DNA of 64,000 nucleotides from Kineococcus mangrovi (GCF_041320705.1 NZ_JBGGTQ010000006.1:271503-335502), one strand, 5' to 3'; shown: positions 25,419-34,219, counted from the first letter of the stretch. The notes: generated by a model not told the origin, from the sequence alone. Translations and numbers: made by a program.

Positions 25419-26095
25419 CGGTGCCGGTCTCCCGCCCGGGAGGATCGACGGGGTGTCGTCACGGCGTCGTGGGTCAGGCCCGCGGTCAGCGGCGCGACGG
25501 GCAGGGGGGTGAAGGTGTCGCGGCGGGTGCTCACCCCGTCGAGGAACATCGCGAGGTACCTGCGGTAGAGGTCGGGGGACACGGACCGGGTGCGTTCCAT
25601 GATCGCCGACAGGGCCACCTGGAGGAAGATGATGTCGGACTGGTCGAAGTCGGGGCGGACGACGCCCTGGTGCCTGGCCCGCTCGACCAGGGCGGTGACC
25701 ATCGGCGCGATGCGGTCCCGGACCTCGGCGACCCGTGCGTCACCCATCGCCGGGTTGTTCATGATCTCGTTGAGCCCGCGGTCCCCGAACTGCATGTGCA
25801 GGGCCCGGGTGATGAAGGTGAGGAGGCCCTCCCAGGCGTCTGGCTCGGCCAGGGCTGCTTCGGCGACGTCGGCGACGTCGCGCATCCGCTCTTCGAAGAG
25901 GGCGTCGATGACCTCCTCCTTGTTGGCGAAGCGCCGGTAGGCGGTGCCGACGCCGACGCCGGCGTGGTGGGCGATGTCGTTGAGCGTGACGTCGAAGCCG
26001 TGCTGGGCGAACAGCTCGCCGGCGGCCCTCAGGAGCCGTTCGCGGTTGCGAGCGGCGTCGCTCCTGAGCTCGGGGCGGTCCGGCCGGTCTGCCAT
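25415..26095 (-). CDS. TetR-family regulator, divergent from a DHA2 exporter
   Basis: A 226-residue repressor. The helix-turn-helix is at residues 15-60: NRERLLRAAGELFAQHGFDV, then LNDIAHHAGVGVGTAYRRFANKEEV. The C-terminal ligand domain includes a helical QFGDRGLNEIMNNPAM region as in SbtR-like TetR proteins. ATG 26095 is six bases from a TACGAT hexamer. The palindrome at 26115-26137 lies between it and the MFS exporter at 26213, so it most likely represses both directions until a drug or metabolite binds. Confidence 0.88.
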   Translation of the reverse strand: MADRPDRPELRSDAARNRERLLRAAGELFAQHGFDVTLNDIAHHAGVGVGTAYRRFANKEEVIDALFEERMRDVADVAEAALAEPDAWEGLLTFITRALHMQFGDRGLNEIMNNPAMGDARVAEVRDRIAPMVTALVERARHQGVVRPDFDQSDIIFLQVALSAIMERTRSVSPDLYRRYLAMFLDGVSTRRDTFTPLPVAPLTAGLTHDAVTTPRRSSRAGDRHR

Positions 26096-26101
26096 GGCCC
26101 C

Positions 26102-26137
26102 ATCGTAGCGGCGGAAGCGGATGCGACGTATCCGTTT
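26102..26137. promoter_or_regulatory. TetR promoter and palindromic operator
   Basis: On the minus strand TACGAT (26107-26102) is a -10 box six bases before the TetR ATG. An imperfect palindrome with arms AAGCGGATGCG and CGTATCCGTTT spans 26115-26137 and covers the -35 position. A second -10-like TAGCGT at 26145-26150 points toward the MFS gene. Confidence 0.55.
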
Positions 26138-26212
26138 CTGGTGGTAGCGTCGTCGGAGCGGACGTGAGGCGTCCGCGGCAGGTGTCGACCAGGGGGAGGG
26201 TGAGGACGAGCG

Positions 26213-27625
26213 GTGACTCCCACCGACCACCGGCGCCCCGTGGCGCCCCGGCCCACCGGCCAGGCCGCGCCGACGGCGACGACCGCGACGACCGCGGTGG
26301 CCGTCCTCGGCTTCTTCGTCGTGACGCTCGACGCCGTCGTGGTCAACGTGGCGCTGCCGACGATCCGTCAGGAGTTCGGCAGCGCCATCACGGGCCTGCA
26401 GTGGGTGGTCGACGGTTACGCGTTGATGTTCGCCGCCCTGCTGCTGAGCGCCGGTTCCGCCGCCGACCGCTTCGGCGCCCGCCGGGTCTTCACCCTCGGG
26501 CTCTGCCTGTTCGTCGTCGCCTCCCTGGCCTGCGGCCTGGCGCCGGGCCTCGACCTCCTGGTGGCGGCCCGGTTCGTGCAGGGTGCCGCGGCGGCGGTCA
26601 TGATGCCGGCCTCCATGGCGTTGATCGGCCAGGCCCACGCGAACCCGGTCCGGCGCGCCCGCGCGGTGGGGGTGTGGGCGATGGGCGGGGCGGTGGCCTC
26701 TTCCACCGGCCCGGTGCTCGGCGGCCTGCTCACCGAGGTGAGCTGGCGCCTCATCTTCTGGATCAACCTCCCCGTCGGTCTCGCCGCTCTCGTCCTGCTG
26801 GTCCGGGTCGCCCCCTCCCCGCGACGTCCGGCTCCCCTCGACGGGACCGGTCAGGTCTCCGCGCTGGTGGCGATGGGAGCCCTGACCTACGGCGCCATCG
26901 AGGCCGGCGCACGGGGCTTCACGGCACCGCAGGTGCTCGCGGCCTTCGCGGCGGCGGCGCTGGGGCTGGTGGTCTTCCTCACCGCCCAGGCCCGGGGACG
27001 GCACCCGATGGTGCCGCTGCCGTTGCTGCGCACCCCCGCGGTGGCCGTCTCGGCGGTGATCGGGTTCGCCTTCATGGTCGCCTACTACGGCCTGCCCTTC
27101 GTGTTCAGCCTGTACTTCCAGCAGCAACGCGGCCTGTCGCCCCTGGCTGCCGGGGCCCTGTTCCTGCCCATGATGCTGATCGGGCTGGTGCTCACCCCGG
27201 TCTCGGCCCGCATCGTCGAGCGCACGGGACACCGCCTGCCCATCACCGCGGGGCTGCTGGTCATGGCCCTCGGCGCCGTGGCCCTGGCCCTGCTCCCCGC
27301 CTCGGTCCCCCTCGCGGTGCCCTCGGCGCTGCTGGTGCTGATCGGTCTGGGTGGGCCGCTGGTCATGCCGCCCACCACGGCGGTGCTGCTCAACAACGTC
27401 GCCGGTCACAGCGCCGGAACGGCCAGCGGCGTCTTCAACACCAGCCGCCAGGTCGGTGGCGCGCTGGCGATCGCCGTGTACGGCGGCCTGCTCGCCGGTT
27501 CGGGCGGCTTCATGGCCGGCCTGCGCGACAGCCTGCTGATCGCCGCCGCCGTCGTGGCCCTGGCCGCCGTCGCCGCCCTGCGGCTGCGCACGACCGCAGC
27601 CGCCCGTCCCCAGGAGGCACGATGA
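26213..27625 (+). CDS. MFS exporter, DHA2 (EmrB/QacA) family
   Basis: A 470-residue membrane protein with about fourteen helices. The DHA2 hallmarks are LDAVVVNVALPTIRQEF in helix 1, LQWVVDGYALMFAALLLSAG, the loop motif DRFGARRVF, and motif C VASSTGPVLGGLLTE. It should export lipophilic drugs or toxic metabolites in exchange for protons. It is divergent from the TetR gene and overlaps the downstream DUF2255 gene by ATGA, so at least those two are one operon, probably running on into the redox genes. Confidence 0.9.
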   Translation: MTPTDHRRPVAPRPTGQAAPTATTATTAVAVLGFFVVTLDAVVVNVALPTIRQEFGSAITGLQWVVDGYALMFAALLLSAGSAADRFGARRVFTLGLCLFVVASLACGLAPGLDLLVAARFVQGAAAAVMMPASMALIGQAHANPVRRARAVGVWAMGGAVASSTGPVLGGLLTEVSWRLIFWINLPVGLAALVLLVRVAPSPRRPAPLDGTGQVSALVAMGALTYGAIEAGARGFTAPQVLAAFAAAALGLVVFLTAQARGRHPMVPLPLLRTPAVAVSAVIGFAFMVAYYGLPFVFSLYFQQQRGLSPLAAGALFLPMMLIGLVLTPVSARIVERTGHRLPITAGLLVMALGAVALALLPASVPLAVPSALLVLIGLGGPLVMPPTTAVLLNNVAGHSAGTASGVFNTSRQVGGALAIAVYGGLLAGSGGFMAGLRDSLLIAAAVVALAAVAALRLRTTAAARPQEAR

Positions 27626-28029
27626 CGAACTGGACCCCCGACGACCTCGACACCCTCGGCGGTGCCGACGAGATCGAGATCACCACGCTGCGGCCCGACG
27701 GGTCGGCGCGCCGGTGGACCCCGATCTGGTCGGTGCGCACCGGTGACGACCTCTACGTCCGCTCCTACCGGGGGCAGGCGGGCGCCTGGTACCGCCGCGC
27801 CCGTGGCGGCGAACCCACCCGCGTGCGCGTGCGGGGCCACCGCGAGCACGACGTCACGGTCGAGGTCCCCGGCGAGGTCCCGGGCGAGGCGGCGACCGTG
27901 GTCGACCAGGACGCCGTCGACGCGGCCTACCGGGCCAAGTACGCCCGGTTCGGCACCACCTACCTCGGCCCCATGGTCGCCCCGGCGGCCCGGGCCGCGA
28001 CCCTGCGGATCACACCGCTCACGGCCTGA
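27622..28029 (+). CDS. DUF2255-family protein
   Basis: A 135-residue protein of the split-barrel-like DUF2255 family. It shows LGGADEIEITTLRPDGS, the IWSVRTGDDLYVRSYRG strand pair and GAWYRRARGGEPTRVRV, then a YRAKYARFGTTYLGPMV helix. Family members resemble F420- or flavin-binding nitroreductase-like proteins, but no reaction is established. ATG 27622 overlaps the MFS stop, giving a firm start and translational coupling. A hairpin-forming palindrome follows at 28059. Confidence 0.85.
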   Translation: MTNWTPDDLDTLGGADEIEITTLRPDGSARRWTPIWSVRTGDDLYVRSYRGQAGAWYRRARGGEPTRVRVRGHREHDVTVEVPGEVPGEAATVVDQDAVDAAYRAKYARFGTTYLGPMVAPAARAATLRITPLTA

Positions 28030-28058
28030 GGCTGCGAGCACCACCGCACCCACCCCCA

Positions 28059-28078
28059 GCCCGCTCCGTGGAGCGGGC
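28059..28078 (+). terminator. GC-rich hairpin between DUF2255 and the dehydrogenase
   Basis: Perfect 9-base arms GCCCGCTCC and GGAGCGGGC with GT between them. No T-run follows, so it may attenuate transcription or act as an RNA stability element rather than end the transcript. Confidence 0.4.
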
Positions 28079-28107
28079 CTCACCAGCACCTGCGAGGAGA
28101 ACGAACC

Positions 28108-29169
28108 ATGAAGGCAGCCATCTTCAAGGGCAAGGGCACCATCGCCGTCGAGGAGCGGCCCAAGCCGACCGTCACCGAGCCCACCGACGCCGTCGTGCGC
28201 GTGGTGCTGGCCTGCGTGTGCGGGTCGGACCTGTGGTTCTACCGCGGCATCTCCGACCTGCCCCACGGCGGCGTCGGCCACGAGTTCATCGGCGTCGTGG
28301 ACGAGGTCGGCAGCGCGGTCGGCGACCTGCAGGTCGGTGACTTCGTCATCGCGCCGTTCTCCTGGTCCGACGGCACCTGCCGCAACTGCCGGCACGGCGT
28401 CCAGACCGCCTGCGTGCACGGCGGGTTCTTCGGCCAGGGCGGCGACGGCGACGGTGGTCAGGCCGAGTTCGTCCGCGTCCCCCACGCCGACGGCACCCTG
28501 GTCACCGTCCCCGCCCCCGCGTCGGGGGAGGAGTTCTCCGACGAGACCATGGCCTCGCTGCTGGCCCTGACCGATGTCATGGCCACCGGCTACCACGCCG
28601 CGGTGTCGGCGGGCGTGACCGAGGGCATGACCGTCGCGGTCGTGGGTGACGGCGCCGTCGGCCTGTCCGGTGTCCTGGCCGCGAAGCTGCTCGGCGCGGC
28701 GCGCATCGTCGTGCTGGGCAGCACGACCGAGTCCCGCCACGTCCTGGCCCGTGAGTACGGCGCCACCGACGTCATCACCGTCCGCGGCTCCGAAGCGGTC
28801 GAGCAGCTGCAGGCGCTGACCGGAGGCTTCGGCGCGGACGCGGTGCTGGAGTGCGTCGGCACGAAGGAGTCCACCGAGACCGCCTTCGCCGTCGCCGCCG
28901 CCGGTGCCGTCGTCGGGCGCGTGGGCGTGCCCCACGACGCCGAGGTGGACGCCGAGGGGACCTTCTACCGCAACGTCGGCATGCGCGGTGGCCCCGCCCC
29001 GGCCCGCGCCTACCAGCCCGACCTGCTCCGGCAGGTCCTCGACGGGTCGATCAACCCGGGCAAGGTGTTCGACCTGACCACCGACCTGGACTCCATCGCC
29101 GAGGCCTACGCCGCGATGGACGAACGCCGGGCGATCAAGGCTCTGGTGAAGGTCAGCAGCCTGCGGTGA
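28108..29169 (+). CDS. Zinc-dependent alcohol dehydrogenase-like MDR protein
   Basis: A 353-residue medium-chain dehydrogenase. Catalytic zinc residues are in LACVCGSDLWFYRG (Cys about 37) and GHEFIGVV (His about 60). The structural zinc lobe has only three clear cysteines (CRNCRHGVQTAC). The Rossmann motif is VVGDGAVGLSGVLAAK near 177. The GGVGHEF and TVPAP wording matches the actinobacterial group next to aldo-keto reductases and MFS exporters. The substrate is unknown. AGGAG lies before ATG 28108. Confidence 0.87.
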   Translation: MKAAIFKGKGTIAVEERPKPTVTEPTDAVVRVVLACVCGSDLWFYRGISDLPHGGVGHEFIGVVDEVGSAVGDLQVGDFVIAPFSWSDGTCRNCRHGVQTACVHGGFFGQGGDGDGGQAEFVRVPHADGTLVTVPAPASGEEFSDETMASLLALTDVMATGYHAAVSAGVTEGMTVAVVGDGAVGLSGVLAAKLLGAARIVVLGSTTESRHVLAREYGATDVITVRGSEAVEQLQALTGGFGADAVLECVGTKESTETAFAVAAAGAVVGRVGVPHDAEVDAEGTFYRNVGMRGGPAPARAYQPDLLRQVLDGSINPGKVFDLTTDLDSIAEAYAAMDERRAIKALVKVSSLR

Positions 29170-29239
29170 CGTCCTCGTCGACGACGACCCCCGTCACCGC
29201 AGCGCAGTCCCCCCACCACGAGACGACCCGAGGAGAACC

Positions 29240-29641
29240 GTGAAGCACACCCGGAGCACCACCTCGTCGACGGTTCCCGGCCCGGCGCAGACCTTCACCG
29301 GGACCGTCTTCATCGACGGCGTCCGCACCCCCGACGACCAGTCGGCCGTGGGCTGCGCCCACGTCCGCTTCGCCCCCGGTGCGCGGACCGCCTGGCACCA
29401 CCACCCCAAGGGCCAGACCCTCTACGTCACCGACGGCGTCGGACTGGTCGCCCGCCGGGGAGGGGAGGTCCAGGAGATCCGCCCCGGTGACGTGGTCTAC
29501 GTCGAGCCGGGCGAGGAGCACTGGCACGGCGCCACCGCCGACCGGTTCATGGCCCACGTCGCCATCCAGGAGGCCGACGAGAACGGCCAGGTCGTGACCT
29601 GGCTGGACCACGTCAGCGACGAGGAGTACGGCGCTCGCTGA
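29240..29641 (+). CDS. Cupin-domain protein (YhhW/RemF-like small cupin)
   Basis: A 133-residue single-domain cupin. Motif 1 is FAPGARTAWHHHPKGQTLYVTDG, with the metal-binding His cluster HHH, and motif 2 is IRPGDVVYVEPGEEHWHGA. The metal site looks intact, so an oxygenase, isomerase or carboxymuconolactone decarboxylase-associated role is possible. The phrase DGVGLVARRGG is common in cupins found next to aldo-keto reductases and quinone-related enzymes. GTG 29240 has an AGGAGA site. It lies between the dehydrogenase and the aldo-keto reductase on the same strand. Confidence 0.88.
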   Translation: MKHTRSTTSSTVPGPAQTFTGTVFIDGVRTPDDQSAVGCAHVRFAPGARTAWHHHPKGQTLYVTDGVGLVARRGGEVQEIRPGDVVYVEPGEEHWHGATADRFMAHVAIQEADENGQVVTWLDHVSDEEYGAR

Positions 29642-29715
29642 GGACCGCGCGCACGTGCCGGCCGGCCCGCCCGGCCCTTCGACCCGCCCGACCCCCTCCA
29701 CCGGAAGGACCGCTC

Positions 29716-30735
29716 GTGCAGCGACGACTCCTCGGACGCACCGGAGTGTCCGTCAGCCCCCTGGCCCTGGGCACGATGATGTTCGGCCCCTGGGGCAACG
29801 CCGACGAGGCCGACTCGATCCGCATCATCCACCGCGCGCTGGACGCCGGCATCAACGTCGTCGACACCGCCGACGTGTACTCCGCCGGCGTGAGCGAGGA
29901 GATCGTCGGCAAGGCCCTGGCCGGCCGGCGCGAGGACGTCGTGCTGGCCACGAAGTTCTTCATGCCGATGGACGAGGACGACGCCAACCAGCGCGGCGGT
30001 TCGCGCCGCTGGATCGTCCGGGAGGTCGAGAACTCCCTGCGCCGGCTGGGCACCGACCACCTGGACCTGTACCAGGTGCACCGACCCAGCCCCCACACCG
30101 ACGTCGAGGAGACCCTCGGCGCCCTCAGCGACCTCGTGCACCAGGGCAAGGTCCGCTACATCGGGTCCTCGTCCTACTCCGGTTCCCAGATCGTCGAGGC
30201 CCAGTGGGCCTCGCGGGAGCGGCACCTGGAACGGTTCGTCACCGAGCAACCGCCGTACTCGATCCTCACCCGGGGCATCGAGGCGGACGTGCTGCCGACG
30301 ACCCAGCGGTACGGGATGGGGACGTTGACCTACTCCCCGTTGTCGGGGGGCTGGCTGACCGGGCGCTGGCGCAAGGACCGGCCCGGCACGCCGACCTCGG
30401 CGGCCCGTCCGCCGGCACGGTTCGACATGTCCAGCCCGGCCAACCACCGCAAGCTCGACGCCGTCGAGGAACTGGCGCGGCTGGCCGAGGCGTCGGGGAT
30501 GAGCCTGATCGAGATGGCGATCGCCTTCGTGGTCAACCACCCGGGTGTCACCTCGGCGATCATCGGACCCCGCACCATGGAGCAGCTGGAGTCCCAGCTG
30601 AGCGGTGCGGAGGTCACGCTGTCGGCCGACGTCCTCGACCGGATCGACGCCGTCGTGGCTCCCGGTGTCACGATCAACCCCGACGACGACAGCTACGGGG
30701 CCGCCGAGCTCCTGCCCGCGGCCCGTCGCCGCTGA
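29716..30735 (+). CDS. Aldo/keto reductase
   Basis: A 339-residue TIM-barrel NADPH oxidoreductase. The catalytic set is visible: Asp and Tyr in VVDTADVYSAGVSEEI near residue 50, Lys in VVLATKFF near 80 and His in LDLYQVHRPS near 120. The C-terminal cofactor block reads AIIGPRTMEQLESQL. It resembles the YajO/Tas-like group (AKR11/12) that reduces aldehydes and ketones with NADPH. GGAAGGA precedes GTG 29716. It is the last gene of the MFS-to-AKR run and converges with a second exporter. Confidence 0.9.
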   Translation: MQRRLLGRTGVSVSPLALGTMMFGPWGNADEADSIRIIHRALDAGINVVDTADVYSAGVSEEIVGKALAGRREDVVLATKFFMPMDEDDANQRGGSRRWIVREVENSLRRLGTDHLDLYQVHRPSPHTDVEETLGALSDLVHQGKVRYIGSSSYSGSQIVEAQWASRERHLERFVTEQPPYSILTRGIEADVLPTTQRYGMGTLTYSPLSGGWLTGRWRKDRPGTPTSAARPPARFDMSSPANHRKLDAVEELARLAEASGMSLIEMAIAFVVNHPGVTSAIIGPRTMEQLESQLSGAEVTLSADVLDRIDAVVAPGVTINPDDDSYGAAELLPAARRR

Positions 30736-30763
30736 CCAGGACGTCCGCGCACCGGGGTCCCCC

Positions 30764-32248
30764 TCACGCGCGAGAGCCGGCCGGCTCTCCCGCGGCGGGT
30801 TCCTCGGTGCTGCGGGAGTCCGTCAGCGACGAGGCGCCGAACCCCGCGACGACGCCCACGACGACCGCGAGCACGGTGAAGGCGATCCGCTCGCCGTGGA
30901 AGAACGACTGCACGAGTTCCGAGCTCCACGTCCCTTCCGGCAGGGTGGCCGTGACGAGGGCGGCGATGAGGGTTCCGACGACCGCGGTCCCGACGCTGGT
31001 CCCGACCTCCTGCGCGGTGTCGTTGAGCGAGGCCGCCAGGGAGGTGCGGTTCTGCGGGGCCGCGCTCACGAGGGCGACGGCGCAGATCGTCATGACCGTC
31101 CGCAGGCCGACGGTGAGCACCACCATGCAGACGGCGATCACGGGGTAACCGTGGTCCACGCCGACGGCGAGACCGACCAGGGCGGCGGTCAGCGACCCGG
31201 CGCCGACGAGGCAGGCGGTGCGGTGACCGAAGCGGCGGGCGAGCGCCTCCGAGACCGGTGTCGCGGCGATCATCGTCAGGATGAGCGGCAGGTTCGCCAG
31301 CCCGGCGCGCACCGGGCTCCAGCCGTAGGCGAACTGGAAGTGCAGGATCAGGCTGAACAGCACCGCGGCCATGGCGATCGAGGTGCCGACCTGCGCCACG
31401 GCGGCGCCGCGGACGGTCCCGTCGCGGAACAGGGCGAGGTCGAGCATCGGCTGGGCGGTGGTGCGCTCGTGGCGGACGAAGGCGAGCAGCGCGACCACCG
31501 CGCCCAGGACCGAACCGGTGGTGGCGAACGAGGTCCAGCCGTGCTCGACACCGCTGGTGAGGGCGTAGCAGGCGAACCCGATGGTCGCGATCGACAGCGC
31601 CGCGCCGGGCAGGTCCAGGGCGTCGTCGGTGAGGTCCTCGCGGCGGTCGGCGGGGACGCCGAGGCGCACGCCGACCACGGCGACCACGGCGATGGGGGCG
31701 TTGACGACGAGCAGCCACTCCCAGCCGACGTGGGCCAGCGCGGTGCCGCCCAGCAGCGGGCCGAGGACGAAACCGCTCATGCCGACGACGATCATCACGG
31801 TCATGGCGCGCATGCGCAGCGCCTCGTCCTCGAAGAGGCGGAACACCAGGGAGTTGGTGATCGGCGCCATGGCCGCCGCGGCGACACCGAGGCCGGCGCG
31901 CAGCGCGATGAGTTCGCCGGTGGTCGTCACGACCGCGGCGAACAGGCTCACCGCGCCGAACACGGTCAACCCGATGAGCAGGACGCGCCTGCGGCCGAAC
32001 CGGTCGGCGGCCGAGCCCGCGGTCAGCAGCAGCCCGCCGAAGGTGAGGGAGTAGGCGCCGGTGACCCACTGCAGGGCGGTGGTGCCGCTGCCGAGGTCCC
32101 GGCCGATGGTCGGCAGCGCGATGGTCAGCAGGGTGTTGTCGACCATCTCGACGAAGAAGGCCAGGCACAGCGCGAACAGCGGGATCCACGCCGCGCGCAG
32201 CGAGGTGTAGGTCCGCGGCGTCGGTGCAGGCGTCGGGGTGGGGTTCAC
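30764..32248 (-). CDS. MFS exporter, DHA2 family, second
   Basis: A 494-residue protein with about fourteen helices. DHA2 landmarks: EMVDNTLLTIALPTIGRDL in helix 1, TTALQWVTGAYSLTFGGLLL, DRFGRRRVL and GPLLGGTALAHVGWEW. The N-terminal 20 residues are Pro/Thr-rich. It should pump out drugs or metabolites with proton exchange. GTG 32248 has an AGGAGA site, and the gene is divergent from the TetR gene at 32340 across a double operator, so it is very likely under that repressor. Confidence 0.9.
   Translation of the reverse strand: MNPTPTPAPTPRTYTSLRAAWIPLFALCLAFFVEMVDNTLLTIALPTIGRDLGSGTTALQWVTGAYSLTFGGLLLTAGSAADRFGRRRVLLIGLTVFGAVSLFAAVVTTTGELIALRAGLGVAAAAMAPITNSLVFRLFEDEALRMRAMTVMIVVGMSGFVLGPLLGGTALAHVGWEWLLVVNAPIAVVAVVGVRLGVPADRREDLTDDALDLPGAALSIATIGFACYALTSGVEHGWTSFATTGSVLGAVVALLAFVRHERTTAQPMLDLALFRDGTVRGAAVAQVGTSIAMAAVLFSLILHFQFAYGWSPVRAGLANLPLILTMIAATPVSEALARRFGHRTACLVGAGSLTAALVGLAVGVDHGYPVIAVCMVVLTVGLRTVMTICAVALVSAAPQNRTSLAASLNDTAQEVGTSVGTAVVGTLIAALVTATLPEGTWSSELVQSFFHGERIAFTVLAVVVGVVAGFGASSLTDSRSTEEPAAGEPAGSRA
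30772..30789. terminator. Perfect 18-base palindrome at a convergent gene junction
   Basis: GAGAGCCGG followed directly by CCGGCTCTC, 37 bases after the aldo-keto reductase stop and within the last codons of the converging MFS gene. Its position suits a bidirectional terminator hairpin, although no T-run is present. Confidence 0.4.
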
Positions 32249-32282
32249 GGCGTCTCTCCTCTCGGTGGCGGCCGCCCAGTAT

Positions 32283-32315
32283 CGAACGACGTTCGGTAAT
32301 ATAGAACGACGTTCG
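32283..32315. promoter_or_regulatory. Double TetR operator, two GAACGACGTTC boxes
   Basis: Box 1 CGAACG-A-CGTTCG at 32283-32295 is a perfect palindrome. Box 2 GAACG-A-CGTTC at 32304-32314 repeats it; the centres are 20 bases apart, about two helical turns. They lie between the divergent MFS (start 32248) and TetR (start 32340) genes. Confidence 0.7.
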
Positions 32316-32339
32316 ATGTGCTGTCCAGGGTGTGGTGGG

Positions 32340-33086
32340 ATGGAGCGCATGGCGGATGCGCGGACCAGCCCACGAGACCGACCCGGGGGAGCCCGACGCA
32401 CCGGCGGTGCCCGTGCGGCCGGCAGGACCCGCCAGCGCGCGTCGCACTCCCTGGAGGCCGTCGTCGGCGAGGCCGTCGTCCTGCTCGACGAGGCGGGGGA
32501 GTCCGCACTGACCTTCCGCGCGCTCGCGGCCCGCCTCGGCGGCGGGGTCGGCAGCATCTACTGGTACGTCTCGGGCAAGGACGAGCTCATCGACCTCGCC
32601 GGTGACCACGTGATCGCCTCGGTGCTGGCGGCCACCGAGGACCGGACCGGGGCCGAGGACCCCCTCGACGACGTGCGAGCCACCGCCGTCGCCTTCTTCG
32701 ACGCCGTCGTCGTCCGGCCCTGGCTCGGGGGCCGGTTCCTGGGCGACACCGAGCAGCAGCCCAACGGCATGCGCCTGTACGAGCGCTTCGGCCAGCAGGT
32801 CATGCGGCTGGGGCTGCCGCCCCGGCGCAGCTTCGAGGCCGTCTCGGCGGTCCTGGGCTACGTCGTCGGGACCGCCGCCGACCTCGGGCGCCAGTCGACC
32901 GCGCTCGGCGCCGAGCGCGACAGCGAGCTCGCGCAGCACGTCGAGCGGTGGCGGGCGCTGGACGAGCGGGAGTTCCCCTTCGTCCACTTCGTCCTCGACG
33001 AGTTCGCCACCCACGACGACGGCGAGCAGTTCCGCGCGGGCCTGGACCTCCTGCTGGCGGGGTTGCGGTTGCAGGCCCGCGGCTGA
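32340..33086 (+). CDS. TetR-family regulator with TetR_C domain
   Basis: About 248 residues. A basic low-complexity leader (ARRTGGARAAGRTRQR) precedes the helix-turn-helix SLEAVVGEAVVLLDEAGESA, then FRALAARLGGGVGSIYWYVSGKDEL. The C-terminal domain is of the tetracycline-repressor C1 type. ATG 32340 is chosen tentatively, eight bases after CAGGGT; ATG 32349 is equally possible. It should bind the two GAACGACGTTC boxes and repress the divergent exporter and itself. Confidence 0.87.
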   Translation: MERMADARTSPRDRPGGARRTGGARAAGRTRQRASHSLEAVVGEAVVLLDEAGESALTFRALAARLGGGVGSIYWYVSGKDELIDLAGDHVIASVLAATEDRTGAEDPLDDVRATAVAFFDAVVVRPWLGGRFLGDTEQQPNGMRLYERFGQQVMRLGLPPRRSFEAVSAVLGYVVGTAADLGRQSTALGAERDSELAQHVERWRALDEREFPFVHFVLDEFATHDDGEQFRAGLDLLLAGLRLQARG

Positions 33087-33092
33087 GGAGCC

Positions 33093-33656
33093 TCAGTCGC
33101 GGGTTCCCGCCAGGTCGACCTCGTCGCTCGGAACCGCCGCGGCGGTTCGTCCCGGGGCGCGCTGGAAGCCCCAGTACAGGTTCGTGTGGGCGACGACCTG
33201 CTGCGGCGGCGGGGCGCCCCACGCCGACAGGTCCTCGGTCGTGTGCGCGTCCGTCACGAGCGTCACGTCGTAGCCGCGGGTGAAGGCGCCGTGCAGCGTC
33301 GAGCGGATGCACGCGTCGGACTGCGCACCGGCCACGACGAGCCGGCCCGCACCCCGGGCCGCGAGCACGTCCTCGAGGTCGGTGTCCTCGAAGGAGTCGC
33401 CGTACGTCTTGTGCACGACCGCCTCGCCCGCGGCGGCGACGAGCTCGGGCACGTACCGCCACGCCTCGCTACCCAGCGGCAGGTCGTCGCTGGAGTGCTG
33501 CACCCACACGACCGGGACGCCGGCCGCGCGGGCCCGCTGCACCAGCACCGCGATGGTGGCGACCACCCGCTCGGAGTCGACGCTGGCGGCCATCACGCCG
33601 CGCTGCACGTCGACGACGAGGAGGACGGAACCGGGGCGGTCGGTGAGCGTGGTCAC
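33093..33656 (-). CDS. Isochorismatase-family cysteine hydrolase
   Basis: A 187-residue alpha/beta hydrolase of the nicotinamidase/isochorismatase group. The catalytic triad is visible: Asp in VLLVVDVQRGVM near residue 15, Lys in EAVVHKTYGDSF near 82 and Cys in GAQSDACIRSTLHGAFTRGY near 117. No metal-binding DxH motif of nicotinamidases is obvious. The substrate is unknown. It converges with the TetR gene, six bases between stops. A CACGAT hexamer lies seven bases before GTG 33656. Confidence 0.88.
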   Translation of the reverse strand: MTTLTDRPGSVLLVVDVQRGVMAASVDSERVVATIAVLVQRARAAGVPVVWVQHSSDDLPLGSEAWRYVPELVAAAGEAVVHKTYGDSFEDTDLEDVLAARGAGRLVVAGAQSDACIRSTLHGAFTRGYDVTLVTDAHTTEDLSAWGAPPPQQVVAHTNLYWGFQRAPGRTAAAVPSDEVDLAGTRD

Positions 33657-33736
33657 GCCACCGATCGTGCCGTCTCGGCGATGGCCGCGCCGTCGCGCTC
33701 GACCGAGGAGCGAACGGCCCTGCACCCGCCGATCGG

Positions 33737-34219
33737 TCAGCCGTCGCCCGCCTCGGCGATCAGCCACGGCTCCTGGTCGTCGTGCCGGACCAGCACGTAC
33801 CCCCACCCCGAAGGTTCCCCCGCGGAGAAGCCCTGCCCGGGGTCGGTCACGGTGAAGGTCACCTGGACCGACACCACCTGCTCGTAGGCCTTCAACTCCT
33901 CCGGGCTCCACGTGGTGTCGTACGGCACGACCGTGGAGGAGACGTCCACGTCCTCCAGACCCGGGTCGTCCCCGTGCTGCCACCGGTCCTGCGCGGCGAA
34001 CCCCGGAGTCGAGACCTGCGCGGCGCTGTCCTCGTCCCCGTGCTGGATCGCGTCGAGGTAGGTGCGGACCACGTCATCCGGTGCCTCGGAGGCCGTGTGC
34101 TGCCGGGCCACCTCGGCCCGCGCCTGCCCGGAGGATCCGCAGCCGGCCACTGCCACGACGAACGCCAGCACCAAGCCCGTCGAGGACCACGCGACCACGC
34201 GGCGTCGCTCTCTCACCAC
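33737..34219 (-). CDS. Hypothetical lipoprotein
   Basis: A 160-residue protein. The N-terminus RERRRVVAWSSTGLVLAFVVAVAGC in pieces is a lipoprotein signal peptide with a VAGC lipobox, the Cys at about residue 27. The mature part begins with a Ser/Gly linker and then an NTF2-like outline: DDVVRTYLDAIQHGDEDSA, a TWSPEELKAYEQVVSVQVTF strand and DQEPWLIAEAGDG. Such lipid-anchored NTF2-like proteins are common in actinobacteria and have no known role. GTG 34219 or GTG 34216 may be used; TAGACC ends six bases before the latter. Confidence 0.7.
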   Translation of the reverse strand: MVRERRRVVAWSSTGLVLAFVVAVAGCGSSGQARAEVARQHTASEAPDDVVRTYLDAIQHGDEDSAAQVSTPGFAAQDRWQHGDDPGLEDVDVSSTVVPYDTTWSPEELKAYEQVVSVQVTFTVTDPGQGFSAGEPSGWGYVLVRHDDQEPWLIAEAGDG

